From a bacterium (GTDB lineage: Bacteria; Actinomycetota; Acidimicrobiia; Spongiisociales; Spongiisociaceae), in assembly GCA_028820935.1 (NCBI GenBank), contig JAPPHZ010000030.1:95899-159898 (forward strand): a stretch of DNA of 64,000 nt. The letters are read 5' to 3'. The translations under genes were made by a program, and so were the position numbers. Under the pieces are notes generated by a model, which made no database searches, had not been told where the DNA came from, and was given only the letters and a program-made list of their open reading frames with translations. Positions 1 to 8,988 of this stretch are shown piece after piece; position 1 is the stretch's first letter; each line of letters opens with the position of its first letter.

Positions 1-516
1 GCACTGCGCATGACCCGCAACCGGGCCGATGCCGAGGACCTGGTGCAGGAGACATTCCTGAAGGCGTATCGCGGATACGAGGGCTTCAAGGAGGGGACGA
101 ACCTGCGCGCCTGGCTGTACAGGATCCTGACCAACACGTTCATCAATCGCTACCGGCAGCAGCAGCGCCGTCCTAGCGAGGTCGATCTGGACGGGGTGGA
201 GGGGCTCTACCTCTACAAGCGGGTGGCCACGACCGAGACCGATCGGGCGGCGCGCTCGGCAGAGGACGAGGTGTTCGACGCGCTGGAGGGATCGGACGTA
301 CGGCAGGCGATCGACAAGCTCCCCCGGAAGTACCGGATGCCGGTGCTGATGGCCGACCTCGAAGGCTTCTCCTACAAGGAAATCGCCGGGATGCTGGAGA
401 TTCCCATCGGAACCGTGATGTCGAGGCTCCATCGCGGACGAAGGGCGCTACAGAAGCTATTGTGGCAGACCGCGGAGGAACGGGGGTTCCGCACCCCCGA
501 CGGGGAAGGGGATTGA
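1..516 (+). CDS. sigR: ECF RNA polymerase sigma factor, SigR-like (5' end outside window)
   Basis: The reading frame is open from base 1 (Ala-Leu-Arg before the first Met at base 10), so the N-terminus lies upstream and 171 residues remain. Region 2 is visible from the start: the [18 protein letters not shown] stretch and a [12 protein letters not shown] core. Region 4 follows at about residues 102-160, with [14 protein letters not shown] and [15 protein letters not shown] forming the -35 recognition helix-turn-helix. The stop overlaps the start of a zinc anti-sigma gene (ATGA), the classic SigR-RsrA arrangement for the thiol-oxidative stress response in actinobacteria. The role is inferred from family and neighbour; ECF identity is certain, the SigR subtype likely. 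Confidence 0.9.
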   Translation, partial: ALRMTRNRADAEDLVQETFLKAYRGYEGFKEGTNLRAWLYRILTNTFINRYRQQQRRPSEVDLDGVEGLYLYKRVATTETDRAARSAEDEVFDALEGSDVRQAIDKLPRKYRMPVLMADLEGFSYKEIAGMLEIPIGTVMSRLHRGRRALQKLLWQTAEERGFRTPDGEGD

Positions 517-752
517 TGCACCGCAAGTCGTGCTTCCGGGCCGCCACCAGGCTCTACTCGTATCTTGACGGCGAGATACGGGCCATCCGGAGGATCCGGA
601 TCCGGCTGCACCTCAGGCGATGCCTGAATTGCGAGCGCGCCTTCCACTTCGAGAAGCGGCTGCGCCGCTTCATTCGCGAACGGGCCCGGGTCGATGCTCC
701 ACCCGAGGTGGTGGAGCGCATCCGCCGACTGATCCGGGACCGGCACTCCTAG
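516..752 (+). CDS. rsrA: Zinc-containing anti-sigma factor, RsrA-like
   Basis: A 78-residue protein whose ATG overlaps the sigma stop by one base, so translation is probably coupled. It carries the H-x3-C-x2-C zinc-binding anti-sigma signature (HLRRCLNC) plus an upstream Cys (KSC), matching the Cys/His/Cys/Cys set of RsrA. In RsrA, disulfide formation between the cysteines releases zinc and frees the sigma factor. The C-terminus is short and strongly basic. No membrane segment is present, as expected for a cytoplasmic redox sensor. The alternative, a ChrR/RskA-type factor, is unlikely because of the small size. Confidence 0.85.
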   Translation: MHRKSCFRAATRLYSYLDGEIRAIRRIRIRLHLRRCLNCERAFHFEKRLRRFIRERARVDAPPEVVERIRRLIRDRHS

Positions 753-760
753 TGGTCTAG

Positions 761-1699
761 GTGATCGGACCTCGTTCGATAAGGATGGGGGAGTTGTGGC
801 GGTCCCGGGTCCGGGCCTCCGCCACAGGTCCGTTCGGCCACATCGAGTACCCGCTACGCCACACCCTGGACTTCCCCGGCGACCCCGGCGTGTGCGGTCC
901 CGGCTCGGCATCCTGGTCGGTGATCTCGGATGTGGCCGCCTTCGTGGGCGGCATCAGGGCGCTGTTGATCCAGAGCGCCCATCCGGAGGTGGTGGCCGGG
1001 GTTGCGGACCACTCCCGCTACCGGGTCGACCCGCTGGGACGGCTGTCCCGGACCTCCGCCTACGTCACGGCAACCACATTCGGCGCCGGCCCTGAGGTGG
1101 AACGCGCCGTGGAGGCGGTCCGAAGGGCTCACAGCCGCGTGGAGGGGACCTCCCACCGTGGCCGGCCCTATTCGGCCGGTGCTCCCGGCCTGTCCGCCTG
1201 GGTGCACAACGTGCTGACCGACTCTTTCCTGGCCGCCCACCAGGCATTCGGGGCGGTAGCCCTGACCCCGACCGACGCCGATCGCTTCGTGCGCGAGCAG
1301 GCCCGCATCGGACGGATGCTCGGCGCGGAGCCCGTGCCCGTGGAGGCCGACCCGCTATCGCGCTGGGTGTCGGCTCACGCAGACCTGGCCCCGTCGCCCG
1401 GGATGCGGGAGGCGGTGGACTTCCTGGCGGACCCGCCGCTGGCGGGGCTGCAGAAGGTCGGTTACCGACTCCTCTATCTCGGGGCGGTCTCGACCATTCC
1501 GGATCGGATCAGAGGCCTGCTCGGGATCCGGCGTCGGGGTGGCCGTCCGGCCGGTGCTCTGGCGGTGAAGCTCCTCCGGTCGGTGCTGGGGTTCTCGCCC
1601 ACCTGGAGCCTGGCGCTGATCCGCACCGGCTGCCCGGTTCCCGAAGGAGTACTCCGCCAGCCCCTACCCGTCGACATCCCGCCCGGCTGGAAGGTCTAG
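761..1699 (+). CDS. MpaB/rubber-oxygenase family (DUF2236) protein
   Basis: 312 residues from GTG 761; ATG 785 is an alternative start. The segment LLIQSAHPEVVAGVADHSRYR followed by DPLGRL is the characteristic DUF2236 core shared with latex-clearing protein and fungal MpaB, where conserved histidines bind haem. A second conserved block is WVHNVLTDSFLAAHQAFG. Family members are b-type haem oxygenases or uncharacterised actinobacterial proteins, so the substrate here is unknown. It follows the anti-sigma gene by 8 nt and may be read with it. The stop codon lies inside the first unit of the heptanucleotide repeat array. Confidence 0.75.
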   Translation: MIGPRSIRMGELWRSRVRASATGPFGHIEYPLRHTLDFPGDPGVCGPGSASWSVISDVAAFVGGIRALLIQSAHPEVVAGVADHSRYRVDPLGRLSRTSAYVTATTFGAGPEVERAVEAVRRAHSRVEGTSHRGRPYSAGAPGLSAWVHNVLTDSFLAAHQAFGAVALTPTDADRFVREQARIGRMLGAEPVPVEADPLSRWVSAHADLAPSPGMREAVDFLADPPLAGLQKVGYRLLYLGAVSTIPDRIRGLLGIRRRGGRPAGALAVKLLRSVLGFSPTWSLALIRTGCPVPEGVLRQPLPVDIPPGWKV

Positions 1700-1795
1700 T
1701 TGCTAGTTGCTAGTTGCTAGTTGCTAGTTGCTAGTTGTTAGTTACTAGTTATCTTAGAGTACTACAGACTACAGACTACAGACCAGACCACAGAC
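1697..1795. repeat. Two adjacent heptanucleotide tandem arrays
   Basis: Bases 1697-1731 are five perfect copies of TAGTTGC, then three imperfect copies (TAGTTGT, TAGTTAC, TAGTTAT) to 1752. Bases 1763-1783 are three perfect copies of TACAGAC, followed by CAGAC and CACAGAC to 1795. The first unit contains the stop codon of the preceding gene. AT-rich slippage-prone repeats stand out in this GC-rich sequence. Confidence 0.95.
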
Positions 1796-1800
1796 GCTGG

Positions 1801-1806
1801 TACTAT
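1801..1806 (+). promoter_or_regulatory. Putative -10 box (TACTAT) of a leaderless transcript
   Basis: TACTAT ends 7 nt before ATG 1814 and no Shine-Dalgarno sequence is present. One of a recurring set in this window. Confidence 0.5.
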
Positions 1807-1813
1807 CCCCTCC

Positions 1814-2116
1814 ATGGCAGGGGCGGCAGGAATCAGGGCGCTTACGGGGCCGGTCTCCTGGTTGCTCGTGGGGTTGGTCCTCTGCGCCTGGCCGGCTACT
1901 TCAGTGCTCGCAGCCGATGAGCCGGAGGCTCCGGCCGCGGATGCGCCCGTGCCCGCCATCCCGGTTCCCGACGATCCGCCCGCGGAACCCGAACCCGAAT
2001 GGTCCTACCGGTTCCTGGTCCCGGCCACCCTGTTACTCGGTACCGTCGCGGTGGTGGGCGCCATCATCATGTACTTCGTGAGGGTCACCAAGAACCGATA
2101 CCGTGTGATCAGGTGA
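1814..2116 (+). CDS. Small membrane-anchored protein with Pro/Glu-rich linker
   Basis: 100 residues, not recognised. Residues 1-33 look like a signal peptide (WLLVGLVLCAWPATSVLAADE, possible cleavage after LAA). Residues 34-64 are a Pro/Ala/Asp/Glu-rich linker. Residues about 68-90 are a transmembrane helix followed by a short basic tail (RVTKNRYRVIR). This gives an extracytoplasmic acidic segment anchored by a C-terminal helix. It sits directly before the zinc protease/tilS block and probably has its own leaderless promoter. No function can be assigned. Confidence 0.65.
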   Translation: MAGAAGIRALTGPVSWLLVGLVLCAWPATSVLAADEPEAPAADAPVPAIPVPDDPPAEPEPEWSYRFLVPATLLLGTVAVVGAIIMYFVRVTKNRYRVIR

Positions 2117-2132
2117 GACCGGCGCGGCCGCG

Positions 2133-3200
2133 ATGGGGCCGGCTCCCATGGGCCCCGGTCTGATGCAGACCGAGGAGCAGGCCCGAACCCTGCAGGTGGC
2201 CGGCTACCTGGCGGGCACCTATCCCCTGGCCGGCAGTTACCACCTGGCCGCCCTCGAAGAGGTGGCCCCCGCCCTGGTCCACCGGGCCGGCGCCATGGTC
2301 GAGGAGGAGACCGGCTTCTCCGGTCCGGGCCAGCCCCGCGTCATGGTCATCGACCGGCTCACGTGGGTGGAGCGCAACCTGGCCTTCTTCACCGAGTTGC
2401 TGCGTCCCGTGGAGGAGAAACTGCAGGATCATGCCGAGGAGGCCGGGTCGGGCCACCGCGTCGCCGAGTTCCTGATGGCCTTGGAGTCTGGCGCCGTTCT
2501 GGGGCTGCTGTCCCGGCGCGTCCTGGGCCAGTACGAGCTGCTACTCCCATCCGACGGTCGAGCGGACCAGATCTGCCTGCCCGCCCCCAATATCTTGGAG
2601 ATGGAGAGGAAGTTCCAGCTGCGTCCCGACGACTTCCGATTCTGGGTGGCTCTTCACGAGGTCACCCACCGGCTCCAGTTCGTGGGTGTCCCATGGCTCC
2701 GCGAATACTTTCTGGGCCTGGCGGGAACCCTGGTGTCTCTGTCCGCTCCCGAGGATCCGTCGCGGCTCGAAATACTCCTGTCCCGGGCAGCCAAGGCCAT
2801 CAGGGATGGCAGGCCTCCGGTGGGGGAGGCCGGGGTGCTGGGCCTGATGGCTACTCCCTCCGAGTTGGAGCATCTCGACCGGGTGCAGGCGCTCATGTCG
2901 CTGGTGGAGGGTCACGGGCATGTGGTGATGGACCGGATCGGGCAGCGAGAGCTGGCCACGTGGAAACGGATGTCCGATCTCTTCACCCGGCGCCGCCACC
3001 ATCCTCGGGTAGCGGCCCTGTTGCGCCTGTCGGGATTGGAAATGAAGCTGCGACAGTACGAAGAGGGACGCGAATTCATCCTGGCGGTGGTGGAGCGGGC
3101 CGGATGGGCGGCGGTGGATCGAGCCTGGGAGTCGCCCGAGACCCTGCCCACCAGGGCGGAGATCAAGGCCCCCGAGACGTGGTTGGCTCGCGTCGCCTAG
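2133..3200 (+). CDS. Zinc-dependent metalloprotease-like protein (zincin, F420-associated family)
   Basis: 355 residues with an HExxH zinc motif (LHEVTHRLQF at about residue 174). It belongs to the actinobacterial zinc-dependent hydrolase group (DUF2342-like) annotated as coenzyme F420 biosynthesis-associated. In mycobacteria the same gene lies just before tilS-hpt-ftsH, as here. Three in-frame ATGs (2133, 2148, 2163) make the exact start uncertain. The 3' end overlaps the tilS start by 22 nt. Biochemical role is not established for the family; peptidase activity is inferred from the motif. Confidence 0.8.
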   Translation: MGPAPMGPGLMQTEEQARTLQVAGYLAGTYPLAGSYHLAALEEVAPALVHRAGAMVEEETGFSGPGQPRVMVIDRLTWVERNLAFFTELLRPVEEKLQDHAEEAGSGHRVAEFLMALESGAVLGLLSRRVLGQYELLLPSDGRADQICLPAPNILEMERKFQLRPDDFRFWVALHEVTHRLQFVGVPWLREYFLGLAGTLVSLSAPEDPSRLEILLSRAAKAIRDGRPPVGEAGVLGLMATPSELEHLDRVQALMSLVEGHGHVVMDRIGQRELATWKRMSDLFTRRRHHPRVAALLRLSGLEMKLRQYEEGREFILAVVERAGWAAVDRAWESPETLPTRAEIKAPETWLARVA

Positions 3201-4531
3201 AGCGACTCGGCTCCGAGGTCGTCGCCCTGGTCGGCCAGGCGCTCGGCGACGACCCCGGCCGGCTGGCGGCGGCCCTTAGCGGAGGCGCCGACAGCGCGGT
3301 CCTGGCATGGGCGATCCAGGAGTGCGGCCGGAGCCCCCGAGCCGTACATGTCCACCACGGCTGGCCCGGTTCGGAGCGGATGGAAGCTGCGGCCAAGGCG
3401 GTCGCGGACCGGCTCCGCCTCGAGTTCACCGTCGTGAGGGTGGACACCTCCGCGCCGGGCTCGCCCGAGGCTGTCGCCCGCCGGGCCCGCTACGAGGCGC
3501 TGGAGCGCCGGCTCGGCGCCGGCGAGCGGGTCGCCACCGGCCACACGCTGGACGACCAGGCCGAGACCGTCCTGGGAAACCTCTTGTGGGGGTCCGGGCT
3601 GGACGGGCTGAGGGGCATCCACCGGTCCCGTCCCGGCCTGGTGCGTCCCCTGCTCGAAGTGACCCGGACCCAGACCCGGGAGTTGGCCGCCCTGCTGGGA
3701 TTGCCGTTCGCGGACGATCCGGCCAACCAGGATGCCTCCTACCGGCGGGTCAGGATCCGCCGCGCCCTGGCCGGGTGGGAGCGGACCCTGGCCCCCGGCA
3801 TCGGCCGGAGGCTGGCCGGTCTGGCCCGGCTGGTCGAGTCCGACGTGGCCTTCCTCGAGCAGGCCGGCGCGTCGGCCAGGGTGGAGAGCGTCGGAGGATC
3901 GGTGCGGGTGGCGGCCGGTGAGGTCCGAACCCTTCCGCCGGCCCTGGCGGCCCGGGCCATCCGGCGGGCCCTCCGGACGCTCGGCGAGGGACACCCGGGC
4001 GCCCGGCGCGACGTGGATGTTGTCCTGAGGGCGGCCTTTGACGGGAAGGAGGGCCGCGTCTCAGGAGGACACCGGGTGGCTCGCGTGGGGGCGTACGTGA
4101 TGATCGGCGCCGAGGACCGTCCCGCCGTCCCGCCGTCGGTGCCCCTGTCGATGCGGGGAGCAACCCGGTGGGGCGCCTGGCACTGGGAGGCGCGGGAGCA
4201 TCCCGGGCGGCCCGAGGCCTTTCCCCTCTCCCGGTGGCGCCAGGCTTTCGACGCCCGGGCCCTGCCCTGGGGCGAGGCGGTGGTCCGGCCGGCAGATGAC
4301 GATGACCGGATCGCCATGGCCCGGGGAGGCAAGCGGGTGGCGGACGCCCTGTCCGAGGCTCGCATCCCCCGTGCCGAGCGGGCGGCATGGCCGGTGCTGG
4401 CCGTGGGTGGCGAGGTGGTATGGGTGCCGGGAGTCCGCCGGGCCTACCGTGGATGGATCGGCGAGGATACGATGGGGTTCGTCCTGGTAGAGGCGACGAG
4501 GGAGGACAGGTGGAAGCCGGTCGGGTCTTGA
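3179..4531 (+). CDS. tilS: tRNA(Ile)-lysidine synthase
   Basis: 450 residues from GTG 3179, the only sensible in-frame start before the ATP pyrophosphatase loop SGGADSAV (residues 34-41). TilS adenylates C34 of tRNA(Ile2) CAU and couples lysine, converting AUG reading to AUA. Further signatures are HVHHGW, ATGHTLDDQAETVL and the C-terminal TilS domain with DDRIAMARGGKRVAD. The start overlaps the zinc protease by 22 nt and the end overlaps hpt by 22 nt, implying one transcript and coupled translation. Length is typical for the long actinobacterial form. Confidence 0.93.
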   Translation: MVGSRRLERLGSEVVALVGQALGDDPGRLAAALSGGADSAVLAWAIQECGRSPRAVHVHHGWPGSERMEAAAKAVADRLRLEFTVVRVDTSAPGSPEAVARRARYEALERRLGAGERVATGHTLDDQAETVLGNLLWGSGLDGLRGIHRSRPGLVRPLLEVTRTQTRELAALLGLPFADDPANQDASYRRVRIRRALAGWERTLAPGIGRRLAGLARLVESDVAFLEQAGASARVESVGGSVRVAAGEVRTLPPALAARAIRRALRTLGEGHPGARRDVDVVLRAAFDGKEGRVSGGHRVARVGAYVMIGAEDRPAVPPSVPLSMRGATRWGAWHWEAREHPGRPEAFPLSRWRQAFDARALPWGEAVVRPADDDDRIAMARGGKRVADALSEARIPRAERAAWPVLAVGGEVVWVPGVRRAYRGWIGEDTMGFVLVEATREDRWKPVGS

Positions 4532-5037
4532 TCAGCGAGGAGGAGATCGCTCAACGCCTGAAGGAGATGGGCGACGAGATTTCCCGTGCCTACAACGGCG
4601 AGAGGCTGCTGGTGGTGGGGGTGTTGCGGGGGGCCTTCATGGTGATGGCCGACCTGGCCCGGCATATCAGCATCCCCGTGGAGTTCGATTTCATGGCGGT
4701 GTCCTCGTACGGATCGAGCACCAAGACTTCGGGTGTGGTGCGGATTCTCAAGGACCTGGATGAGGAGATAGCCGGCCGCCACGTGCTGCTGGTGGAGGAC
4801 ATCGTGGATTCGGGACTCACCCTCGATTACCTGCTGCGCACCCTCCGGTTGAGGAACCCGAGCTCCATCGAGCTGGCCACGCTGCTGCTGAAGGAGGGGG
4901 TGCAACGGGTCCCGGTCGAGGCCAGATACGTCGGCTTCCGGATCGGCCCCGAGTTCGTGGTGGGATACGGCCTTGACTACGACCAGCTCTACCGAAACCT
5001 TCCCTATGTGGGGGTCCTTGACGAACATATGATTTAG
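4510..5037 (+). CDS. hpt: Hypoxanthine-guanine phosphoribosyltransferase
   Basis: 175 residues from GTG 4510, chosen because GAGGGAGG lies 3-10 nt upstream; the frame is also open further 5'. It salvages hypoxanthine and guanine to IMP and GMP using PRPP. The PRPP-binding loop HVLLVEDIVDSGLTLDYL is canonical, and SSYGSSTKTSGVVRILKDLD matches the flexible active-site loop region. Order tilS-hpt-ftsH is conserved in actinobacteria. Confidence 0.95.
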   Translation: MEAGRVLISEEEIAQRLKEMGDEISRAYNGERLLVVGVLRGAFMVMADLARHISIPVEFDFMAVSSYGSSTKTSGVVRILKDLDEEIAGRHVLLVEDIVDSGLTLDYLLRTLRLRNPSSIELATLLLKEGVQRVPVEARYVGFRIGPEFVVGYGLDYDQLYRNLPYVGVLDEHMI

Positions 5038-5155
5038 AGGGGTGGTCATACGCTCGTTTCTCCCGTAGGATGGGGAACGCGAACCTCCGCTACGCCACCA
5101 TACCGGGCTCACCGGGTCTCTCGCCGCGCCATGGCAACAACAGGGGAAAGATGAA

Positions 5156-7081
5156 TTGAGTAAGACCACCCGCACCATCGTTCTCTACGGTCTCGTGGTG
5201 ATGGCCCTCGTGCTGCTGGGCCAGCGGTTTCTCGACCAGGCGGCCGAATCGGGTGAGATTGATCTGACCGTATTCGAACAGGTGGTGGAGGACGGCTCCG
5301 TAGCCGAGGCGACCATCCTCGAGCGTTCCAACGCCATCGAGGGCATGCTGGCTCCCGGAACACTCGTCCCGGACGTACCGACCGAGTTCCGCGTTCTCTA
5401 CCCGGCCGAGTACGAGGGAGCGCTCACCGAACTGCTCCTCAGTAACGATGTCAAGGTGATCATCGATCCGGAGCCCCCCGGTTTCTGGGGTCTGATCGTC
5501 GGATTCCTGCCATGGCTCCTGATCTTCGGCTTCATGATCTTCGTGATCATGCAGATGCAGAGCGGTGGAAGCCGGATCATGCAGTTCGGCAAGGCCAAGG
5601 CCAAGCAGGTGACCAAGGACCAGCCCAAGGTCACGTTCGAAGACGTGGCCGGGCTCAAAGAGGCCATCGAGGAGTTGGGAGAGATAAGGGACTTCCTGGA
5701 GTCCCCGCAGAAGTTCCGGGCAATGGGCGCCAAGATTCCCAAGGGAGTACTCCTCTACGGGCCTCCCGGCACCGGCAAGACCCTCCTGGCGAGGGCCGTG
5801 GCCGGTGAGGCCGGCGTCCCGTTCTTCTCGATCTCCGGATCCGATTTCGTCGAGATGTTCGTGGGCGTGGGGGCCAGCCGGGTCCGTGACCTCTTCGAGA
5901 AGGCCAAGTCCTCGGCGCCGGCGATCATCTTCATCGACGAGATCGACGCGGTGGGACGGCACCGGGGCGCCGGTCTCGGGGGAGGCCACGACGAGCGGGA
6001 GCAGACGCTGAACCAACTCCTCGTGGAGTTGGACGGTTTCGACGTGGCGAGCGGGGTAATCGTGATCGCCGCCACCAACCGGCCCGACATCCTCGACCCG
6101 GCGCTGCTCCGGCCGGGCCGTTTCGACCGACAAGTGGTGGTCGATCGTCCCGATCTCAGGGGCCGGAGAGCCATCCTCGATGTCCACGCCAAGGGCAAGC
6201 CGATCTCCGACGACGTGGATATGGAGGCCATCGCCCGCCAGACCCCCGGATTCACCGGCGCCGACCTCGCCAACCTGATCAACGAGGCCGCCCTGCTGGC
6301 GGCGCGCCGTGACAAGGAGTTGGTCGAGCCCGGGGAACTCGAGGAGGCCATCGACCGGGTGATCGCCGGTCCCGAGCGCAAGAGCCGGGTGATGAGCGAT
6401 CACGAGAAGAAGGTCACCGCCTACCACGAGGGTGGGCACGCCCTGGTGGGCTTCGCCCTTCCCAACGCCGACCCGATCCACAAGGTGACCATCATCCCCC
6501 GGGGGCGGGCGGGCGGCTACACGCTGGCGCTCCCGACGGAAGACCGGAACTACATGCGCCGGTCGGAGCTTACCGACCAGCTGGCCATGCTGATGGGGGG
6601 ACGGGCAGCCGAGGAATTGATATTCGTCGACCCCACGACCGGTGCGTCCAACGACATCGAGAAGGCCACCGAGCAGGCCCGGCGGATGGTCATGGAGTAC
6701 GGGATGAGCGACGAGCTCGGTCCCATGAAGTACGGGAAGAACAACGCCGAAGTGTTCCTCGGCCGGGATTACTCGAGCCAGCAGGATTACTCCAACGAGG
6801 TGGCGGCGGCCATCGATGACGCGGTCCGGGCACTGCTCGGCCAGGCTCATGAGGAGGCCAGGCGGATACTCACCACGCACATCGAAGCACTGCACCGGCT
6901 GGCCGACCGGCTGATCACGGTCGAGACCCTGGCGGCCGACGAGATCGTTGAGATACTCTCTGACGTGCCCAAGTGGGAGGCCAGGCATGGCTCGGATCCC
7001 CGCATCCAGGCGCCGGCCGGCAGTCCGGGGCTGGTGGAGGGGGTGGCGGCCGCGGCAGCGGCCGATCCGATCTCGCGCTGA
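5156..7081 (+). CDS. ftsH: ATP-dependent zinc metalloprotease FtsH
   Basis: 641 residues with a TTG start at 5156 preceded by AGGGGAAAG; the nearby ATG 5151 meets a stop at once. FtsH degrades misfolded membrane and selected soluble proteins. Two membrane helices (residues about 8-22 and 109-131) flank an external domain. The AAA+ module has Walker A GPPGTGKT (about residue 202), Walker B IIFIDEID and the SRH region [20 protein letters not shown]. The zinc site is HEGGH near residue 424; most homologues have HEAGH, so Ala to Gly here is a small deviation. The C-terminus is Ala/Pro-rich. A TAGGAT box at 5066-5071 in the 118-nt gap after hpt may give an internal promoter. Confidence 0.95.
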   Translation: MSKTTRTIVLYGLVVMALVLLGQRFLDQAAESGEIDLTVFEQVVEDGSVAEATILERSNAIEGMLAPGTLVPDVPTEFRVLYPAEYEGALTELLLSNDVKVIIDPEPPGFWGLIVGFLPWLLIFGFMIFVIMQMQSGGSRIMQFGKAKAKQVTKDQPKVTFEDVAGLKEAIEELGEIRDFLESPQKFRAMGAKIPKGVLLYGPPGTGKTLLARAVAGEAGVPFFSISGSDFVEMFVGVGASRVRDLFEKAKSSAPAIIFIDEIDAVGRHRGAGLGGGHDEREQTLNQLLVELDGFDVASGVIVIAATNRPDILDPALLRPGRFDRQVVVDRPDLRGRRAILDVHAKGKPISDDVDMEAIARQTPGFTGADLANLINEAALLAARRDKELVEPGELEEAIDRVIAGPERKSRVMSDHEKKVTAYHEGGHALVGFALPNADPIHKVTIIPRGRAGGYTLALPTEDRNYMRRSELTDQLAMLMGGRAAEELIFVDPTTGASNDIEKATEQARRMVMEYGMSDELGPMKYGKNNAEVFLGRDYSSQQDYSNEVAAAIDDAVRALLGQAHEEARRILTTHIEALHRLADRLITVETLAADEIVEILSDVPKWEARHGSDPRIQAPAGSPGLVEGVAAAAAADPISR

Positions 7082-7083
7082 TC

Positions 7084-7665
7084 ATGCGCAGCCAGGGGAT
7101 CGACCAGGCTGCGATCCGCGACGCCGTACGGCAGATACTGATCGCGATCGGAGAGGATCCCGACCGGGAGGGCCTGACCGAGACCCCGCTGCGGGTGGCC
7201 CGCATGTATGCCGAGGTGTTCGACGGGATCCAGCGCGACCCCAGGGAGGACCTGTACCGGGTCTTCGTGGCCGACCAGCACGAGGAGATGGTGCTGGTGA
7301 GCGACATCCCGTTCTACTCGATGTGCGAGCACCACCTGCTTCCCTTCTACGGCACCGCCCACGTGGCCTACGTGCCGGATGGCCGCGTGACCGGTCTCTC
7401 CAAGCTGGCGCGGCTGGTGGACGGTTTCGCCCGCCGGCCCCAGATGCAGGAGAGGCTCACCACCCAGGTCGCCGATGCCCTCGTGGAAGTCCTGGCGCCC
7501 CGGGGTGCGCTGGTGGTCATGGAGGCTCGACACCTGTGCATGGAGATGCGAGGGGTGGAGAAGCCGGGCGCCGTCACCCAGACCTCCGCGGTGCGGGGAC
7601 AGTTCCGGCGTAGCGCCGCCACCCGGGCCGAGGCCTTCTCGCTGATCAACCGGGGCCGCGTGTGA
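7084..7665 (+). CDS. folE: GTP cyclohydrolase I
   Basis: 193 residues from ATG 7084, 3 nt after the ftsH stop. It converts GTP to 7,8-dihydroneopterin triphosphate, the first step of folate synthesis. Zinc ligands are seen in [12 protein letters not shown] and [10 protein letters not shown], and the C-terminal block [13 protein letters not shown] is typical. The frame is open upstream to 6973, but the low-complexity extension there is a shadow of ftsH. The stop overlaps the folP start (GTGA). Confidence 0.95.
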   Translation: MRSQGIDQAAIRDAVRQILIAIGEDPDREGLTETPLRVARMYAEVFDGIQRDPREDLYRVFVADQHEEMVLVSDIPFYSMCEHHLLPFYGTAHVAYVPDGRVTGLSKLARLVDGFARRPQMQERLTTQVADALVEVLAPRGALVVMEARHLCMEMRGVEKPGAVTQTSAVRGQFRRSAATRAEAFSLINRGRV

Positions 7666-8525
7666 GGCGACCGAGGTGGCACGTCAGGGGTGCCGTCCTC
7701 GACCCGAACCGGGGCACCGTCATCATGGGGGTGGTCAACGTCACCCCGGACTCCTTCTCGGACGGCGGCCGCTGCCTGTCCGAGGACTCGGCCGTTGCCA
7801 TGGGTCTCCGGATGTGGCGCCAGGGCGCCCACATCGTGGACGTGGGAGGCGAGTCGACCCGACCGGGCGCAGCCGAGGTCTCCGAGCAGGAGGAGCTCGG
7901 GCGGGTGGTCGGCGTGGTGGCGAGGTTGGCGTCCGCCGGTGTGCCGGTGTCGATCGACACGTCGAAGCCGGGGGTGGCCGAGGCAGCCATCGAAGCCGGG
8001 GCGGCGGTGCTGAACGATGTCACGGCTCTGGAGGACCCCGCCATGGCGCGACTGTGCGCGTCCACCGGGGTGGGGGTGGTGCTCATGCACATGCAAGGCA
8101 ACCCCCGGACCATGCAGGTCGACCCCTACTACGCCGACGTGGTCGCCGAGGTCGGCGAGTACCTCCGCCGGAGGATCGGGGCGGCCACGGAGGCGGGCGT
8201 CGACCGGCGTGCGATCGCGGTCGATCCGGGGATCGGCTTCGGCAAGACGCTCCACCACAACCTGGCCCTGCTCAACGGCCTGCCCGACCTCGCGGGCCTG
8301 GGCCGGCCGGTCCTGGTGGGAGCCTCGAGGAAGGCCTTCCTGGGCGCCCTCACCGACCGGTCCGTGGAGGAGAGAGACGGCGTGACCGCGGTGGCGTCGG
8401 GTATCGGGGCGATCCTGGGCGCTTCCGTGATGAGGGTCCACGACGTGCCCTCCACCCGGGATGCGCTGGCGCTGGCTGACGCTATGGTGGCGGCCATGGA
8501 TGAGGGTGATGCCGACCGGCAGTAG
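7662..8525 (+). CDS. folP: Dihydropteroate synthase
   Basis: 287 residues from GTG 7662, overlapping the folE stop. It condenses 6-hydroxymethyl-dihydropterin pyrophosphate with p-aminobenzoate. Signatures: [59 protein letters not shown] and GASRKAFLG, i.e. all the pterin and pAB/sulfonamide-pocket loops. The protein looks fully functional. The 3' end overlaps the next gene by about 17 nt. Confidence 0.95.
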   Translation: MRRPRWHVRGAVLDPNRGTVIMGVVNVTPDSFSDGGRCLSEDSAVAMGLRMWRQGAHIVDVGGESTRPGAAEVSEQEELGRVVGVVARLASAGVPVSIDTSKPGVAEAAIEAGAAVLNDVTALEDPAMARLCASTGVGVVLMHMQGNPRTMQVDPYYADVVAEVGEYLRRRIGAATEAGVDRRAIAVDPGIGFGKTLHHNLALLNGLPDLAGLGRPVLVGASRKAFLGALTDRSVEERDGVTAVASGIGAILGASVMRVHDVPSTRDALALADAMVAAMDEGDADRQ

Positions 8526-8988
8526 GCCACGGGACTTTGCCTGGGTTATCCAGGATCGCCTGGCCGCATCTTCCCGGGTGGGTGGTCAGGGCATCCAGCA
8601 CCGGCGGGTCCGGCGGGAGCAGGAGATATCCTGGCTGGTCGAGGCCGGATTCACCACCGTGGTGTCGCTGCTCCCCGGCAACCAGAACGTTCGCAGCTAC
8701 GAGCGAGCCGGCATCGAGGTCCACCTGGCGCCGGTTGACAGCGAACACGAAGAGGCGGCGGTCGAGCACGCATTCGAGGTCCTGGCCAAGGTCCTGGCCG
8801 ATCCGGACGCCAAGGTACTGGTCCACAGGGACTTCGTTGACGACACGGTGGGTGGCATCCTGGCCGGGTACGTGGTCTTCGCCGGTCTGGTGGACGATCC
8901 CCGCGTGGCTGCGATGGTCATCCAGGAGATCATCGGACGGCCGCTCGGTCCCAGCGGGAGGGGCCTCATTCCGGCGGCGGGGGTGTGA
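8509..8988 (+). CDS. Dual-specificity phosphatase-like protein lacking the catalytic Cys and Arg
   Basis: 159 residues from ATG 8509, preceded by GAGGGTG; ATG 8500 is an alternative. The fold signature of DSP/cyclin-dependent kinase-inhibitor type phosphatases is clear: DFAWVIQDRLAASSR, EISWLVEAGFTTVVSLLP, the acidic loop around APVDSEH, and a VLVH strand before the expected P-loop. The active-site HCX5R is replaced by HRDFVDDT: Cys becomes Arg and the P-loop Arg becomes Thr. It is therefore predicted to be inactive as a phosphatase and may bind a ligand or a partner. It lies between folP and folBK with overlaps on both sides, so it is co-translated with the folate enzymes. Confidence 0.7.
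   Translation: MPTGSRPRDFAWVIQDRLAASSRVGGQGIQHRRVRREQEISWLVEAGFTTVVSLLPGNQNVRSYERAGIEVHLAPVDSEHEEAAVEHAFEVLAKVLADPDAKVLVHRDFVDDTVGGILAGYVVFAGLVDDPRVAAMVIQEIIGRPLGPSGRGLIPAAGV

Noticed and set aside
2363..3178. Long N-terminal extension of the tilS frame
   Set aside because: It is the out-of-frame shadow of the zinc protease gene; TilS homology starts only after 3179.
5090..6988. Long minus-strand ORF opposite ftsH
   Set aside because: Mirror frame of a highly conserved gene in high-GC DNA; no recognisable protein.
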